64,000 bases of DNA from Shewanella zhangzhouensis (GTDB taxonomy: Bacteria > Pseudomonadota > Gammaproteobacteria > Enterobacterales > Shewanellaceae). Of the stretch, positions 33,238 through 42,470 are shown piece by piece. The notes below the pieces were generated by a model. It worked only from the letters and a program-made list of their open reading frames with translations, did no database searches and was not told the DNA's origin. The position numbers were made by a program, and so were the translations under genes. Each line of letters starts with the position of its first letter. Position 1 is the stretch's first letter. The stretch covers positions 1,114,501 through 1,178,500 of the forward strand of contig NZ_CP080414.1 of NCBI RefSeq assembly GCF_019457615.1, written 5' to 3'.

Positions 33238-35604
33238 TTAACGAGTCCACACCCAATTTTCGATGTGAATAGGATCTACGCCATTGGCTTTAATATAATT
33301 CTTATGGTCAACCAAACGTTGCAGCATATCTGTGGTGATGGCCACATGTTGGGTTTCATCGATAATACCTTGCTGGAACAATTTATAGGCCATATCGATT
33401 ACCAGGTGATAGCGTGAAGTCCCATTTCGCACACCCATATCGAATGGTGTGGTGGTTGAACCTTCCTCTTCATAGCCTTTAATGCGGAACCTGTGGCTAC
33501 CTTTGTAATCGAATACCAGTTTCTTGATGGTGTTTGGATAACCGTGGTAGTTGAACACCACGCCTTTATCTTTGGTGAAGATCTCGTCCATCATCCAGGG
33601 CTTTTGCTGGAACTTACGGCTGCCCAGACCATTGGAATTCAGTTCAGACACACTCACGAAGCGCACACGTACCCGTGGCAGCAATTCGCGGATCAGTACC
33701 AAGGATGCCATACACTCCTGGGTGGCGTAGTCACCGCAACCCGCCAGTACCACATCCGGGTTGTCATCAGAGGCAAAGTCCCAAATCATCAGACCGTCTT
33801 TTGCCTGGCGGCGGGCTTCATCCAGGGTCAACCACTGAGGCAGCTCTTTCTTACCTGCAACAATGATGTTCAATTTGTCGCGGTCAGCGTAAGCACGCTC
33901 GGTATAAACCAGAGTGCTGTTGGCATCAGCTGGCAAGTACGCAGAAATAATCTCTGGGTGTTTTTCCAGCATGGCACCGAGGAAGCTTGGGTTCTGGTGC
34001 GAATAGCCGTTGTGGTCCTGACGCTCCAACAGTGAAGACAGCACGACGTTACAGGATGGCAGTGGCTTACGGAAATGGACGCCCTGGCTTGCGTAAACGT
34101 ATTTACAGTATTGGTCCGCCATGGACGACACCACCTGCGAGAAGGCCTCATAGGTTGGGAACATGCCGTGACGACCCGTAACCGTGTATCCGTGCATCAT
34201 GCCAAACAGCAGGTTTTCTGACAGCAGTTCCAACACACGGCCGTCGCGGCTCATGTCCTGATCCCAGCTTTCAATAGGCCACTGCCAGGCGCGATCGGTT
34301 TCTTCAAACACGGCTTGCAGCTGGTTGGAGTAGGTTTCATCCGGACTGAAGATGCGCAGGTTGCGCTGATCGCGGTTGAGCTTAAAGGCTTCACGCATCC
34401 ACTCGCCCATTTTATTCATGGAGTAGCCGCGATGACCGCGTGGCACTTCTGCACCATAGGCCAATTTAGTCAGATCTGGATTGGTCAGCGCACGGACAAC
34501 TTCGCCGCCGTATGACAGGCGTTGACGACCACAGCTGAGTTCTTTGGGCGGGATAAGTGACTTGATGTCGGGGTCAAACTGCAGTTCGCCCTTATCAGTC
34601 ACACTGCAAAGCTCGGCAAAACCATAGCTCGCCAGCCAGTTATCCAAGGCTTCGAGGTGGCCTTTATCAGTGGCGCACTTGTTGACGATAACCTGGTGCG
34701 ATTCGCAGTTACCCTCAAGTTTCTTACCCTTGTCTTCGGCAACACCAGTCCAACCTTTTGCTGTGCGCATCAGGATCACTGGCCAGCGTGGCTTACAAAC
34801 GTCTTCACCATTGCGGGCACGGGTTTGGATGTCATTAATCATCTCATAGGAGAGATCCATGGCCTTGACCATTTGCTCATAGACATCTTCTTCCTGTTGA
34901 TCGTCGACAATGATGGGGTGATAACCCAGACCGCGGAACTCAAGATCCAGTTCTTCGTGGCTCATACGACCCATACGGGTTGGGCCCGAGATCTTGTAAC
35001 CGTTAATGTGCACGATTGGCAGCACAGCACCGCAAGTGGCCGGGTTGACCAGGCGGTTGGCATACCAGGACGCGGCCAGAGGGCCTGTCTCTGACTCTCC
35101 GTCCCCAACGAGCACTGTGGCAATCAGATCGGGGTTGTCCAGCACGGCACCGAAACCAACAGACAAGGAATAACCCAGCTCACCACCTTCCAGAATTTGT
35201 CCGGGCGCTTCTGGGTTGGCATGTGAAGGATAGCCATAGGCCGCTGAAAATTTCTTACAGATATCTTCAATGCCGGTTTCATTGTACGGGATGGTTTCGG
35301 GGTAGAAGTGGCTCAGAGAGCCTTCGATAAACAGGTTGGCCTGAACAGCTGGGAAGCCATGGCCTGGGCCAACTAAATAGAGGAAGGGGCGCTTGTGTTT
35401 TACGATGAGACGGTTGACGTTGGCGTATACAAAGTTGATGCCGGGACAGGTGCCCCAGTGGCCTAGCAGTCTGGGTTTGATATCTCCGTGAACCAGTGGT
35501 CGCTTGTGTAACACATTCTGCTTGAGATAAATCTGTGAGGTGGCCAGGAAGTTAGTGGCCCGCACAAATTTTTTCAGTGCGGTAATCTCGTGCTGTTGAG
35601 TCAT
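33238..35604 (-). CDS. xfp: Phosphoketolase (xylulose-5-phosphate / fructose-6-phosphate)
   Basis: Thiamine-diphosphate enzyme splitting xylulose 5-phosphate or fructose 6-phosphate with phosphate to acetyl phosphate plus glyceraldehyde 3-phosphate or erythrose 4-phosphate. 788 aa, normal for the family. LLGHWGTCPGINFVYAN, YLVGPGHGFPA, the TPP site VLVGDGESETGPLAASW, and ENLLFGMMHGYTVTGRHG. Start 35604 gives a 6-nt gap to AGAGG; the ATG at 35607 is 3 nt away. Not linked to ackA or pta. Close to tal-pgi, which handle the same sugar phosphates. A HexR-like palindrome lies upstream. Confidence 0.95.
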   Translation of the reverse strand: MTQQHEITALKKFVRATNFLATSQIYLKQNVLHKRPLVHGDIKPRLLGHWGTCPGINFVYANVNRLIVKHKRPFLYLVGPGHGFPAVQANLFIEGSLSHFYPETIPYNETGIEDICKKFSAAYGYPSHANPEAPGQILEGGELGYSLSVGFGAVLDNPDLIATVLVGDGESETGPLAASWYANRLVNPATCGAVLPIVHINGYKISGPTRMGRMSHEELDLEFRGLGYHPIIVDDQQEEDVYEQMVKAMDLSYEMINDIQTRARNGEDVCKPRWPVILMRTAKGWTGVAEDKGKKLEGNCESHQVIVNKCATDKGHLEALDNWLASYGFAELCSVTDKGELQFDPDIKSLIPPKELSCGRQRLSYGGEVVRALTNPDLTKLAYGAEVPRGHRGYSMNKMGEWMREAFKLNRDQRNLRIFSPDETYSNQLQAVFEETDRAWQWPIESWDQDMSRDGRVLELLSENLLFGMMHGYTVTGRHGMFPTYEAFSQVVSSMADQYCKYVYASQGVHFRKPLPSCNVVLSSLLERQDHNGYSHQNPSFLGAMLEKHPEIISAYLPADANSTLVYTERAYADRDKLNIIVAGKKELPQWLTLDEARRQAKDGLMIWDFASDDNPDVVLAGCGDYATQECMASLVLIRELLPRVRVRFVSVSELNSNGLGSRKFQQKPWMMDEIFTKDKGVVFNYHGYPNTIKKLVFDYKGSHRFRIKGYEEEGSTTTPFDMGVRNGTSRYHLVIDMAYKLFQQGIIDETQHVAITTDMLQRLVDHKNYIKANGVDPIHIENWVWTR

Positions 35605-35663
35605 CATAAGCCTCTCGATGCTTAAAATGGTTAAGTGGAATCTGTTTCTTGGTGAGTACTATA

Positions 35664-35682
35664 TTTGTAATTTTTTTACAAA
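35664..35682 (-). promoter_or_regulatory. HexR-like palindrome upstream of xfp
   Basis: TTTGTAA-TTTTT-TTACAAA, perfect 7-base arms. Its core TGTAATTTTTTTACA matches the HexR motif TGTAATT-AAA-TTACA as I remember it at 12 of 15 bases, with spacing kept. It lies 60 nt before the xfp start. HexR controls central carbon metabolism in Shewanella. Confidence 0.5.
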
Positions 35683-35825
35683 AATGTGCCCCACATCCAA
35701 ATTCGCAAAGTTGATCTCACTAATGTTCACATCTTGTATAGCTATGTTTTGTTTGTTAATCGACTTTTAACAGTATCTTATACTCTTATTTGCTTCGTGA
35801 TTCGCATGTCGTATAAATGCGCAAG

Positions 35826-35841
35826 CGTGAGCTTGATCACG
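35826..35841 (+). promoter_or_regulatory. CRP-like box between xfp and the AGCS symporter
   Basis: CGTGA-GCTTGA-TCACG, 8 of 10 to the CRP core and palindromic in its half-sites. It is 205 nt before the symporter and 222 nt before xfp, so the target is uncertain. Confidence 0.4.
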
Positions 35842-36045
35842 AGTTTTTTTTGAAATACTGTGCTACTTTGCCGCGTCCATCGGGCATCCAATTGTTGTAA
35901 GTGGTACTGAAACTCAGCCACATTAAGGGAATTCTTTAGAAAAATTACAGCTATTCATGCGCTTAGGGATAATCTTAAGCAATGTTGCGGCAGCGGCGAG
36001 AGAAAGGGATGCATCGCCATTGCAGGAAGGAAGAAGAACAAGACT

Positions 36046-37488
36046 ATGTTAGAAACTATTGTTAATTTTCTTAACGCCCTGCTATGGGGCAAGCTGCTGG
36101 TTTACGGACTGGTGGGTGCGGGGCTTTACTTTACAGTTCGACTGGCCTTTATCCAATTGACTCACTTTAAACATGGCATCAAGGTCATGACTATCAGCCG
36201 TCAGGGTGGCGACGGTGGCCTATCTTCTTTCCAGGTGTTCTGCACCAGTATGGCCGCGCGTGTTGGCGCGGGGAATATGGCCGGTGTTGCTGTAGCCATT
36301 GGCACCGCAGGGCCTGGAGCTGTGTTCTGGATGTGGGCGATTGCGGTACTTGGTATGGCAACCGCCATGATTGAATCGACCCTGGCACAGGTCTACAAAG
36401 TGAAAGATGAAGACGGCCAGTTCCGCGGTGGTCCTGCCTACTACATGGAGAAGGGATTGGGTCAGCGCTGGATGGGCGCATTGTTCTCTGTCTTTCTGAT
36501 CCTGGCATTTGGTTTGGTATTTAACGCAGTTCAGGCCAATACCATCACTGGTGCGTTGGAAAGAGTATTCGGATTCGAACCCGTCTACGTCGGCATAGGA
36601 ATAGTGGTCGCCAGCGGATTCGTCATTATGGGCGGCCTTCGTAAAGTGGCGCGTGTATCAGAAATCGTTGTGCCCTTTATGGCCCTGGTATACCTGCTCA
36701 TAGCGTCAGTGGTTGTGGTGGTGAACCTCGACAAACTGCCAGAAGTATTCAGCCTGATAATCAAGAGTGCCTTTGGTTGGCAAGAGGCCGTAGCCGGCGG
36801 TGTTGCGTACAGTGTGGCTCAGGCCATGCAGGCCGGTATTGCCCGCGGTCTGTTTTCCAACGAAGCCGGTATGGGCAGTGCCGCGAACGTAGCGGCCAGC
36901 GCGACCCCAAACCCCAATCACCCAGCGTCTCAGGGATTTGTGCAGATGATGGGGGTGTTTGTCGATACCCTGGTGATTTGTACCGCCACAGCGGCCATTA
37001 TTTTGCTTGCCGGCGACATGGGCGCAGAAAGCGATGGTATCAAACTCACCATCGATGCCTTGACCAGCCATGTGGGAGATTGGGGCGGCGCATTCATCGC
37101 GTTTGCGATTTTCCTGTTCTGCTTTACATCTATTATTGCCAACTATTCTTACGCTGAAACCAACGTCATGTTCCTGTCCGGTAACCGCAAAACTGCGTTG
37201 CCGCTGTTCCGGTTACTGGTGCTGGGCATGGTGATGTTTGGTGCCATGGCAAAAATCAGCCTGGTTTGGGATCTTGCGGATGTTTCCATGGGGCTGATGG
37301 CAATAGTGAATATTATCGCGCTGGTGCTGCTGTCTGGTCTCGCTATCCGGGTGATAGATGACTATCGGGACCAACTTAAAAAAGGCGACATGCCGGTATT
37401 CGATAGAAGTAAGTTTCCAGAGCTGGATGGTCAGGTAGAAACCGACATCTGGCCCGAGAATGCCAAAGCCAGGGCAAACGAAGCCTGA
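36046..37488 (+). CDS. Alanine/glycine:cation symporter (AGCS family, YaaJ/AlsT-like)
   Basis: Sodium- or proton-coupled uptake of alanine or glycine across the inner membrane. 480 aa with about ten helices. Family motifs: FQVFCTSMAARVGAGNMAGVAVAI, GGPAYYMEKGLG, and RGLFSNEAGMGSAANVAASA. ATG at 36046; AGGAAGGAAG lies upstream. It precedes yaaA, and the E. coli AGCS gene yaaJ is also next to yaaA, close to thr and talB, so this looks like the yaaJ orthologue by position. Substrate inferred only from family. Confidence 0.93.
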   Translation: MLETIVNFLNALLWGKLLVYGLVGAGLYFTVRLAFIQLTHFKHGIKVMTISRQGGDGGLSSFQVFCTSMAARVGAGNMAGVAVAIGTAGPGAVFWMWAIAVLGMATAMIESTLAQVYKVKDEDGQFRGGPAYYMEKGLGQRWMGALFSVFLILAFGLVFNAVQANTITGALERVFGFEPVYVGIGIVVASGFVIMGGLRKVARVSEIVVPFMALVYLLIASVVVVVNLDKLPEVFSLIIKSAFGWQEAVAGGVAYSVAQAMQAGIARGLFSNEAGMGSAANVAASATPNPNHPASQGFVQMMGVFVDTLVICTATAAIILLAGDMGAESDGIKLTIDALTSHVGDWGGAFIAFAIFLFCFTSIIANYSYAETNVMFLSGNRKTALPLFRLLVLGMVMFGAMAKISLVWDLADVSMGLMAIVNIIALVLLSGLAIRVIDDYRDQLKKGDMPVFDRSKFPELDGQVETDIWPENAKARANEA

Positions 37489-37505
37489 GCCGATTAGTGC
37501 AATCC

Positions 37506-37537
37506 AAAAAACCACGCCAATGCTGCGTGGTTTTTTT
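37506..37537 (+). terminator. Terminator of the AGCS symporter gene
   Basis: CCACGC (37512-37517) and GCGTGG (37525-37530) with a 7-nt loop and seven T. Confidence 0.85.
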
Positions 37538-37585
37538 ATCTCTCTTGGGTATCATAAGGTTTAACTGAATTGACGAGAGAAACCC

Positions 37586-38359
37586 ATGCTGGTTGTAATT
37601 TCCCCCGCCAAAACATTGGATTACGATAATCCTGCGCCCACAGAGCAGTACACGTTACCTGAGCTGGTGAGCCACAGCGCTGAGCTGATAGAAGTCTGTA
37701 AGGGTTTAACGCCGGCAGATATTGCTTCTTTGATGTCTGTGAGCGACAAAATTGCCGGGCTGAATGCGGCAAGATTTGCGTCCTGGACACCGTCCTTTTC
37801 ATTGGAAAATGCCAAACAGGCACTCTTCGCCTTTCGCGGGGATGTGTACACAGGATTGGATGCAGACAGCCTGAGCGCGGAACAGCTTGAGTATGCGCAG
37901 TCCCATCTGCGCATGCTTTCCGGCTTGTATGGTGTGTTAAAACCCCTGGATTTGATGCAGGCCTACCGTCTTGAAATGGGCACAGCCCTTGGCAATGGCC
38001 GTGGCAAAAACCTGTATGAGTTTTGGGGTAATATCATCACGGATAAGCTGAACGAGGCGTTGGCGGCTCAAGGGGATGATATCCTGGTCAATCTTGCGTC
38101 CAATGAATACTTCAAAGCCGTTAAAGCCAAGGGGATCGAAGGAACACTGGTAAACCCTGTGTTTAAGGATGCCAAAAACGGTCAGTATAAAATCATCAGT
38201 TTTTACGCCAAGAAAGCCCGCGGCTTGATGGCGCGTTTTATCCTGACCACCCGGCCAAAGACCATAGAGGATCTTAAAGGGTTTGATTACGATGGCTATT
38301 ATTACAGCCCTGAGCAGTCGACTCCCAACACGCCGGTGTTTTTACGTGAAGAGCGTTAA
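37586..38359 (+). CDS. yaaA: Peroxide stress protein YaaA (DUF328)
   Basis: In E. coli YaaA lowers free iron and limits DNA damage under hydrogen peroxide; it binds DNA. 257 aa, normal length. MLVVISPAKTLD at the start, YTGLDADSLSAEQLEYAQSHLR, the LSGLYGVLKPLDLMQAYRLEMG core, and K-A-R-G-L-M-A-R-F near the end. Single gene between two terminators. Confidence 0.95.
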   Translation: MLVVISPAKTLDYDNPAPTEQYTLPELVSHSAELIEVCKGLTPADIASLMSVSDKIAGLNAARFASWTPSFSLENAKQALFAFRGDVYTGLDADSLSAEQLEYAQSHLRMLSGLYGVLKPLDLMQAYRLEMGTALGNGRGKNLYEFWGNIITDKLNEALAAQGDDILVNLASNEYFKAVKAKGIEGTLVNPVFKDAKNGQYKIISFYAKKARGLMARFILTTRPKTIEDLKGFDYDGYYYSPEQSTPNTPVFLREER

Positions 38360-38390
38360 AGTTCGCTGAGGCAGTTTTGCTTACAGTGAT

Positions 38391-38416
38391 AAAAACGCGG
38401 CAATGGCCGCGTTTTT
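38391..38416. terminator. Bidirectional terminator between yaaA and the M28 peptidase
   Basis: AAAAACGCGGC (38391-38401) and GCCGCGTTTTT (38406-38416) around AATG. Confidence 0.88.
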
Positions 38417-38436
38417 CATTATAAGGTGACAAGGTG

Positions 38437-39840
38437 TTATTCCTTGGGAGGCAAGGGTCTTAGTTCGACTTCGCTGTTTGCCATCATCCAGGCAAATTGC
38501 GCATACACGGCCACGTTTTGTGCCAGTGCCTCTGGGTTAATCTTGTCCAGCGTATCGTTGGGCGTGTGGTGAAAGTCAAAGTAATCACTTCCATCCTGAC
38601 GAAGCGAAGCAACAGGTACGCCAAGAGCGGGCAACATGGAGACGTCCGGGCCGCCTGAAGCCTTGTTATTGCCAGCCGCTACGCCCAGAGGCTCTGCCAC
38701 CTTCATGGCGTTGACTACAGGAGTGTGAGCCGTGTCAGCCACCCGCCAATCAATCTGATAAATAGGACCTGCGCCGAAGTCTGATTCAGCCGCGATATAG
38801 TGTTTATCCAGCTCGGCTTCATGGTCTTTGGCGTAGGTTTTTCCGCCTAATAATCCCAGCTCTTCTGCAGCATACAGCACTACGCGAACGGTCCGTGCCG
38901 GCTTTTGTGGCAGGTCGAGAATGTGTTTGGCGGCCGCAGTCACAATGGCAACGCCGGCACCATCATCGATGGCGCCGGTTCCTTCGTCCCAGGAGTCAAG
39001 GTGTGCGCCTATCAGTACAATCTCATCGGCTTTGGTGCTGCCTTTGACTTCGGCTATCACATTGTAGGATGTGGTTTCACCACGGCGCTCAGAGCCAAGC
39101 TCCAGTGAAATCACCACTTCTTTATCGCGCTTGAGCATGGCATTAATCAGGTCGGCATCCGGGTTGGAGATGGCGGCGGCAGGAATCGCGGTGATACCTT
39201 CCTCATAGCGCATCATGCCGGTATGGGCCATACGGTCATGATCTGTGCCGATGGAGCGGATGATGATACCCACAGCACCTTTTTTCGCCGCGGCTACGGC
39301 GCCGCGACTACGGCCGAAAGCCGTTTGGCCATAGCCACTTCCATCTCGATGTCTTTCTGTTTTGGCATCAATAAAGGCGATTTTGCCATTCAGGCCGCCA
39401 TCTTCGGCATTCTGTAAGTCTTGCAGGCTATCAAACCGCACAATGGCGGCGCTGAGTCCCTGAGGTGGTGTAGCAACACTGCCGCCCAGTGCGGTTACCA
39501 CCAGGGGTTGTGGAAAAGGGCTCAGAATGCTGGCTTTAGCTAAACCTCGGTGCCAAACGGGGACCGTTACGGGTTCCTTATAAACCCGGTCAAATCCCAG
39601 GCTTTGCAGCTTGGCGATCGCCCAGTCCACTGCCACCATATCCTGCTCACTGCCTGCGAGCCGGGGGCCCACTTCAACTGTCAAAGACTCCACGATGCCA
39701 TAGCCGAGGGAAGAAGACTGGGCTTTTTGTGCCAGTTGCTCTGCAACTTTCTGATTTATATCGTCCGATGCAAATGCGCCCCATGGGGCCGTGAGCGCAA
39801 TCAGGCCGACTCCGGCCAGAAGCTTAGGTAGGGTTTTCAT
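38437..39840 (-). CDS. Secreted M28-family zinc metallopeptidase (carboxypeptidase Q-like)
   Basis: 467 aa with a signal peptide (~24 residues, cleaved near GAFA-SD). A PA domain insertion (~120-240) precedes the M28 catalytic core. Probable two-zinc ligands: H and D in GAHLDSWDEGTGAIDDGAG, the catalytic EE in LYAAEELGLLGG, D in ESDFGAGP, and H in DYFDFHHTPNDTLD. It likely trims peptides in the periplasm or outside, as an amino- or carboxypeptidase. Ribosome-binding site GGAAAC. Single gene, divergent from an ArsR-family regulator. Confidence 0.93.
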   Translation of the reverse strand: MKTLPKLLAGVGLIALTAPWGAFASDDINQKVAEQLAQKAQSSSLGYGIVESLTVEVGPRLAGSEQDMVAVDWAIAKLQSLGFDRVYKEPVTVPVWHRGLAKASILSPFPQPLVVTALGGSVATPPQGLSAAIVRFDSLQDLQNAEDGGLNGKIAFIDAKTERHRDGSGYGQTAFGRSRGAVAAAKKGAVGIIIRSIGTDHDRMAHTGMMRYEEGITAIPAAAISNPDADLINAMLKRDKEVVISLELGSERRGETTSYNVIAEVKGSTKADEIVLIGAHLDSWDEGTGAIDDGAGVAIVTAAAKHILDLPQKPARTVRVVLYAAEELGLLGGKTYAKDHEAELDKHYIAAESDFGAGPIYQIDWRVADTAHTPVVNAMKVAEPLGVAAGNNKASGGPDVSMLPALGVPVASLRQDGSDYFDFHHTPNDTLDKINPEALAQNVAVYAQFAWMMANSEVELRPLPPKE

Positions 39841-39966
39841 GTGTTTCCTCTATTTTTATTAGGTACATCTCATTTTTGAAAACAATCTAACAAAAAGTGT
39901 GGGCTGTGTCCCGACGAAGTCTGTAAGCCAAGGCTATATTAGGCCCGGGGTTTGTATTAGGAGAAT

Positions 39967-40272
39967 ATGCTCGTAATGAATATTGAATTAATGCAGGAGC
40001 GAGCTGATCATGCGGTAGTGCTTTTAAAGGCACTGGCCAATGAGCGTCGGTTGTTCATTTTGTGCCATCTGCTCAACGAAGGGGAGATGTGTGTAGGTGA
40101 AATGAACAAAAAACTTGGGTTAAGTCAGTCGGCACTGTCGCAGCACCTGGCATGGCTCAGGAAGGATAATCTGGTCTCTACCCGTAAGGAAGCTCAGACG
40201 GTATTCTACTCGTTGAAAAGTGACGAGGTGAAAGAAATGATCAAGCTGCTCAATAACATTTATTGCCATTGA
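39967..40272 (+). CDS. ArsR-family winged-helix regulator, BigR/YgaV/HlyU-like
   Basis: 101 aa. DNA-binding helix GLSQSALSQHLAWLRKDNLV and wing RKEAQTVFYSL. Cys42 lies in EMCVGEM and Cys100 is next to last; the pair matches in position the two redox cysteines of sulfide/persulfide sensors (BigR, SqrR, YgaV) and HlyU. The classic ArsR metal motif ELCVCDL is absent. A reactive-sulfur sensor is thus inferred. AGGAG is close (3 nt) to the ATG at 39967; an ATG at 39976 is the alternative. No sulfur gene neighbours it. Confidence 0.8.
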   Translation: MLVMNIELMQERADHAVVLLKALANERRLFILCHLLNEGEMCVGEMNKKLGLSQSALSQHLAWLRKDNLVSTRKEAQTVFYSLKSDEVKEMIKLLNNIYCH

Positions 40273-40280
40273 ACAGACAT

Positions 40281-40308
40281 AAAAAAACCGGCCTGAGCCG
40301 GTTTTTTT
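40281..40308. terminator. Bidirectional terminator between the ArsR-family gene and rpsT
   Basis: CCGGC (40288-40292) and GCCGG (40297-40301) around CTGA with seven A before and seven T after. Confidence 0.88.
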
Positions 40309-40326
40309 ACGTCTTGCTGGCAGCGA

Positions 40327-40593
40327 TTAAGCAGCCAGAGCCTTGATACGGGCGTTCAGACGAGCCTTTTGACGGGCAGCCTTGTTCTTGTGGATCAGGC
40401 CTTTGGTGGCCATGCGGTCAACGATAGGCTGAGCAACGGCGAAGGCTTCAGTAGCAGCTTTGTGATCACCGGTTTTGATGGCGGCGATAACTTTCTTCAC
40501 GTAGGTACGCAGCATTGAGCGACGGCTGGCGTTGTGCTGACGACGCTTTTCGGATTGAATAGCGCGTTTCTTTGCAGTCTTGCTGTTAGCCAA
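40327..40593 (-). CDS. rpsT: 30S ribosomal protein S20
   Basis: Binds 16S rRNA early in small-subunit assembly. 88 aa: MANSKTAKKRAIQSEKRRQHN start, helical, RLNARIKAL end. Preceded by AGGAGTTGC. Divergent from murJ, as in E. coli and Pseudomonas next to ribF. Confidence 0.98.
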   Translation of the reverse strand: MANSKTAKKRAIQSEKRRQHNASRRSMLRTYVKKVIAAIKTGDHKAATEAFAVAQPIVDRMATKGLIHKNKAARQKARLNARIKALAA

Positions 40594-40639
40594 GGTGCAA
40601 CTCCTAAAAACTTGGGATTAATACTTTTAAAGGCCGAGG

Positions 40640-40668
40640 AATATGCCCGTATTTTGCCACTTTGTCAA
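40640..40668 (-). promoter_or_regulatory. Likely rpsT promoter
   Basis: Minus-strand TTGACA (complement of 40663-40668), 17-nt spacer, CATATT (complement of 40640-40645), followed by a GC-rich CCTCGGCC typical of growth-rate-controlled promoters. Confidence 0.6.
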
Positions 40669-40846
40669 TGGCAATGGTGGAATATCCGCCATTAAGGCAA
40701 ATAAATCCAACCCGACTTGGCTATCTTCAACCCAACTCGTGTAAAATGTGGCGCAATTCTACCAGCAAATACTGGCGTATGACAGAGCCGGAAGCGTTTT
40801 TTTCCAAGATATCACCCGCATTTTCCGGTCCTTCCCAGGGGGCAAA

Positions 40847-42412
40847 TTGAGTAAAAAATTACTGAAGTCGGGGTTGGTTGTGAGTGCCATGACCTTCATC
40901 TCCCGTGTATTGGGCCTTGTACGGGATATGGTGGTGGCCAACCTGATGGGGGCCGGGGCCAGCGCGGATGTGTTCTTTTTTGCCAATAAAATCCCCAATT
41001 TCCTGCGCAGATTATTTGCCGAAGGTGCATTTGCTCAGGCATTTGTGCCTGTGCTGACCGAGTATCAGGAAAAGCGCAGCAGCGAAGAAACCCGAGAACT
41101 CTTATCCAAAGTTGCGGGTACCCTGGGCGGTCTGGTGACCATAGTGACTCTGTTAGGGGTGATTGGTTCACCAATATTGGCCGCGCTGTTCGGTGGCGGT
41201 TGGTTTCTCGACTGGCTCGAGGGCGGTGAAAACGGGGTCAAGTTTGAACTCGCGGCCCTGATGCTGAAGATTACCTTTCCTTATTTATGGTTTATCACCT
41301 TTACTGCGCTGGCAGGCTCCATCCTCAATACCCGGGGCCGCTTTGCGGTGTCGGCCTTTACCCCGGTATTTTTGAATATCGCCATTATCGCCTTTGCCCT
41401 GTGGTTGTCGCCGCAGCTTGAGCAGCCGGAAATCGGTTTGGCCTGGGGCGTGTTTGCCGGCGGTCTTATTCAGTTTCTGTTCCAAATTCCCTTTTTGTAC
41501 CGCGAGCGAGCCCTGGTTAAGCCCTCCTGGGGCTGGCACCACCCTGGTGTTGTTAAAATCCGCACCCTGATGATCCCGGCGCTGTTTGGCGTATCTGTAT
41601 CGCAGATTAACCTGCTGTTTGACACCTTTATTGCCAGCTTCCTGATGACCGGCTCCATCAGTTGGCTCTATTACTCTGACCGTTTGCTTGAGTTCCCGTT
41701 GGGACTTTTTGGTATTGCCATTGCCACTGTGGTGTTGCCCGCGTTGTCGAAAAAGCATGTAAACGATGAAGGCGAAGGCTTTGCCAAAACCATGGATTGG
41801 GGGGTGAGGGCGATTTTGCTTCTGGGTATGCCCGCCATGCTGGGGCTGATTGTGCTGGCCCAGCCTATGCTGATGGTGCTCTTTATGCGCGGCGCTTTTG
41901 ATATCAGCGATGTGGAAATGGCGTCTTACAGTTTGATGGCTTATGGCGCTGGCCTGCTTAACTTCATGCTTATCAAAGTATTGGCGCCCGGTTATTACTC
42001 ACGCCAGGATACCAAAACGCCAGTGCGTTACGGTATTGTCGCCATGGTCAGTAATATGGTGTTTAACATTATCTTTGCGGTGCCCTTTGGCTATGTGGGA
42101 CTGGCGATTGCCACTTCCTTGTCGGCGCTGCTCAATGCCGCGCTGCTTTATCGGGGGCTGCATAAGGCCGGTGTATATAAAGTGGCGAAGTCGACGTTGG
42201 TGTTTTTTGCCAAGGTGGCCGTGTCTACCCTCGCTATGGGGGCGCTTCTGTGGTATCTGTTGCCCACACAGGCGGTGTGGCTCGAGTGGCATATTGGCGA
42301 GCGTGCCGGTGCCCTTGCCGGTTATATCGGTCTGGGGGCTTTAGTTTATGGGTTGTCGCTTATTCTGCTGGGGATTAAGCCCTGGCAGATGAAACGCGCC
42401 CGCAAGGGCTGA
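40847..42412 (+). CDS. murJ: Lipid II flippase MurJ (MviN)
   Basis: Moves lipid II across the inner membrane for peptidoglycan synthesis. 521 aa, 14 predicted helices. The start is a TTG at 40847 (reading SKKLLKSGLVVSAMTFISRVLGL) with AGGGGG (40837-40842) 4 nt upstream; the frame runs another 33 codons upstream without homology. Motifs: ANLMGAGASADVFFFANKIPN and R-R-L-F-A-E-G-A-F-A-Q-A-F. First gene of a cluster running through ribF, ileS, lspA, fkpB, ispH. Confidence 0.95.
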   Translation: MSKKLLKSGLVVSAMTFISRVLGLVRDMVVANLMGAGASADVFFFANKIPNFLRRLFAEGAFAQAFVPVLTEYQEKRSSEETRELLSKVAGTLGGLVTIVTLLGVIGSPILAALFGGGWFLDWLEGGENGVKFELAALMLKITFPYLWFITFTALAGSILNTRGRFAVSAFTPVFLNIAIIAFALWLSPQLEQPEIGLAWGVFAGGLIQFLFQIPFLYRERALVKPSWGWHHPGVVKIRTLMIPALFGVSVSQINLLFDTFIASFLMTGSISWLYYSDRLLEFPLGLFGIAIATVVLPALSKKHVNDEGEGFAKTMDWGVRAILLLGMPAMLGLIVLAQPMLMVLFMRGAFDISDVEMASYSLMAYGAGLLNFMLIKVLAPGYYSRQDTKTPVRYGIVAMVSNMVFNIIFAVPFGYVGLAIATSLSALLNAALLYRGLHKAGVYKVAKSTLVFFAKVAVSTLAMGALLWYLLPTQAVWLEWHIGERAGALAGYIGLGALVYGLSLILLGIKPWQMKRARKG

Positions 42413-42470
42413 TTCTCAGCGTCAGCTGAGATATAATCCGCCAATTTACGTACGCCAGTTGTCAGGTCAC

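Larger units (their letters stand above)
35605..36045. other. 441-bp regulatory gap between divergent xfp and the AGCS symporter
   Basis: No gene seen. It is AT-rich and holds a HexR-like palindrome (35664-35682), a CRP-like box (35826-35841), and a TATACT hexamer (35779-35784) without a clear -35. Confidence 0.65.

Noticed and set aside
40748..40846. N-terminal extension of MurJ from an upstream ATG-like start
   Set aside because: The extra 33 residues have no family match and the TTG at 40847 has a good ribosome-binding site and matches the conserved N-terminus.
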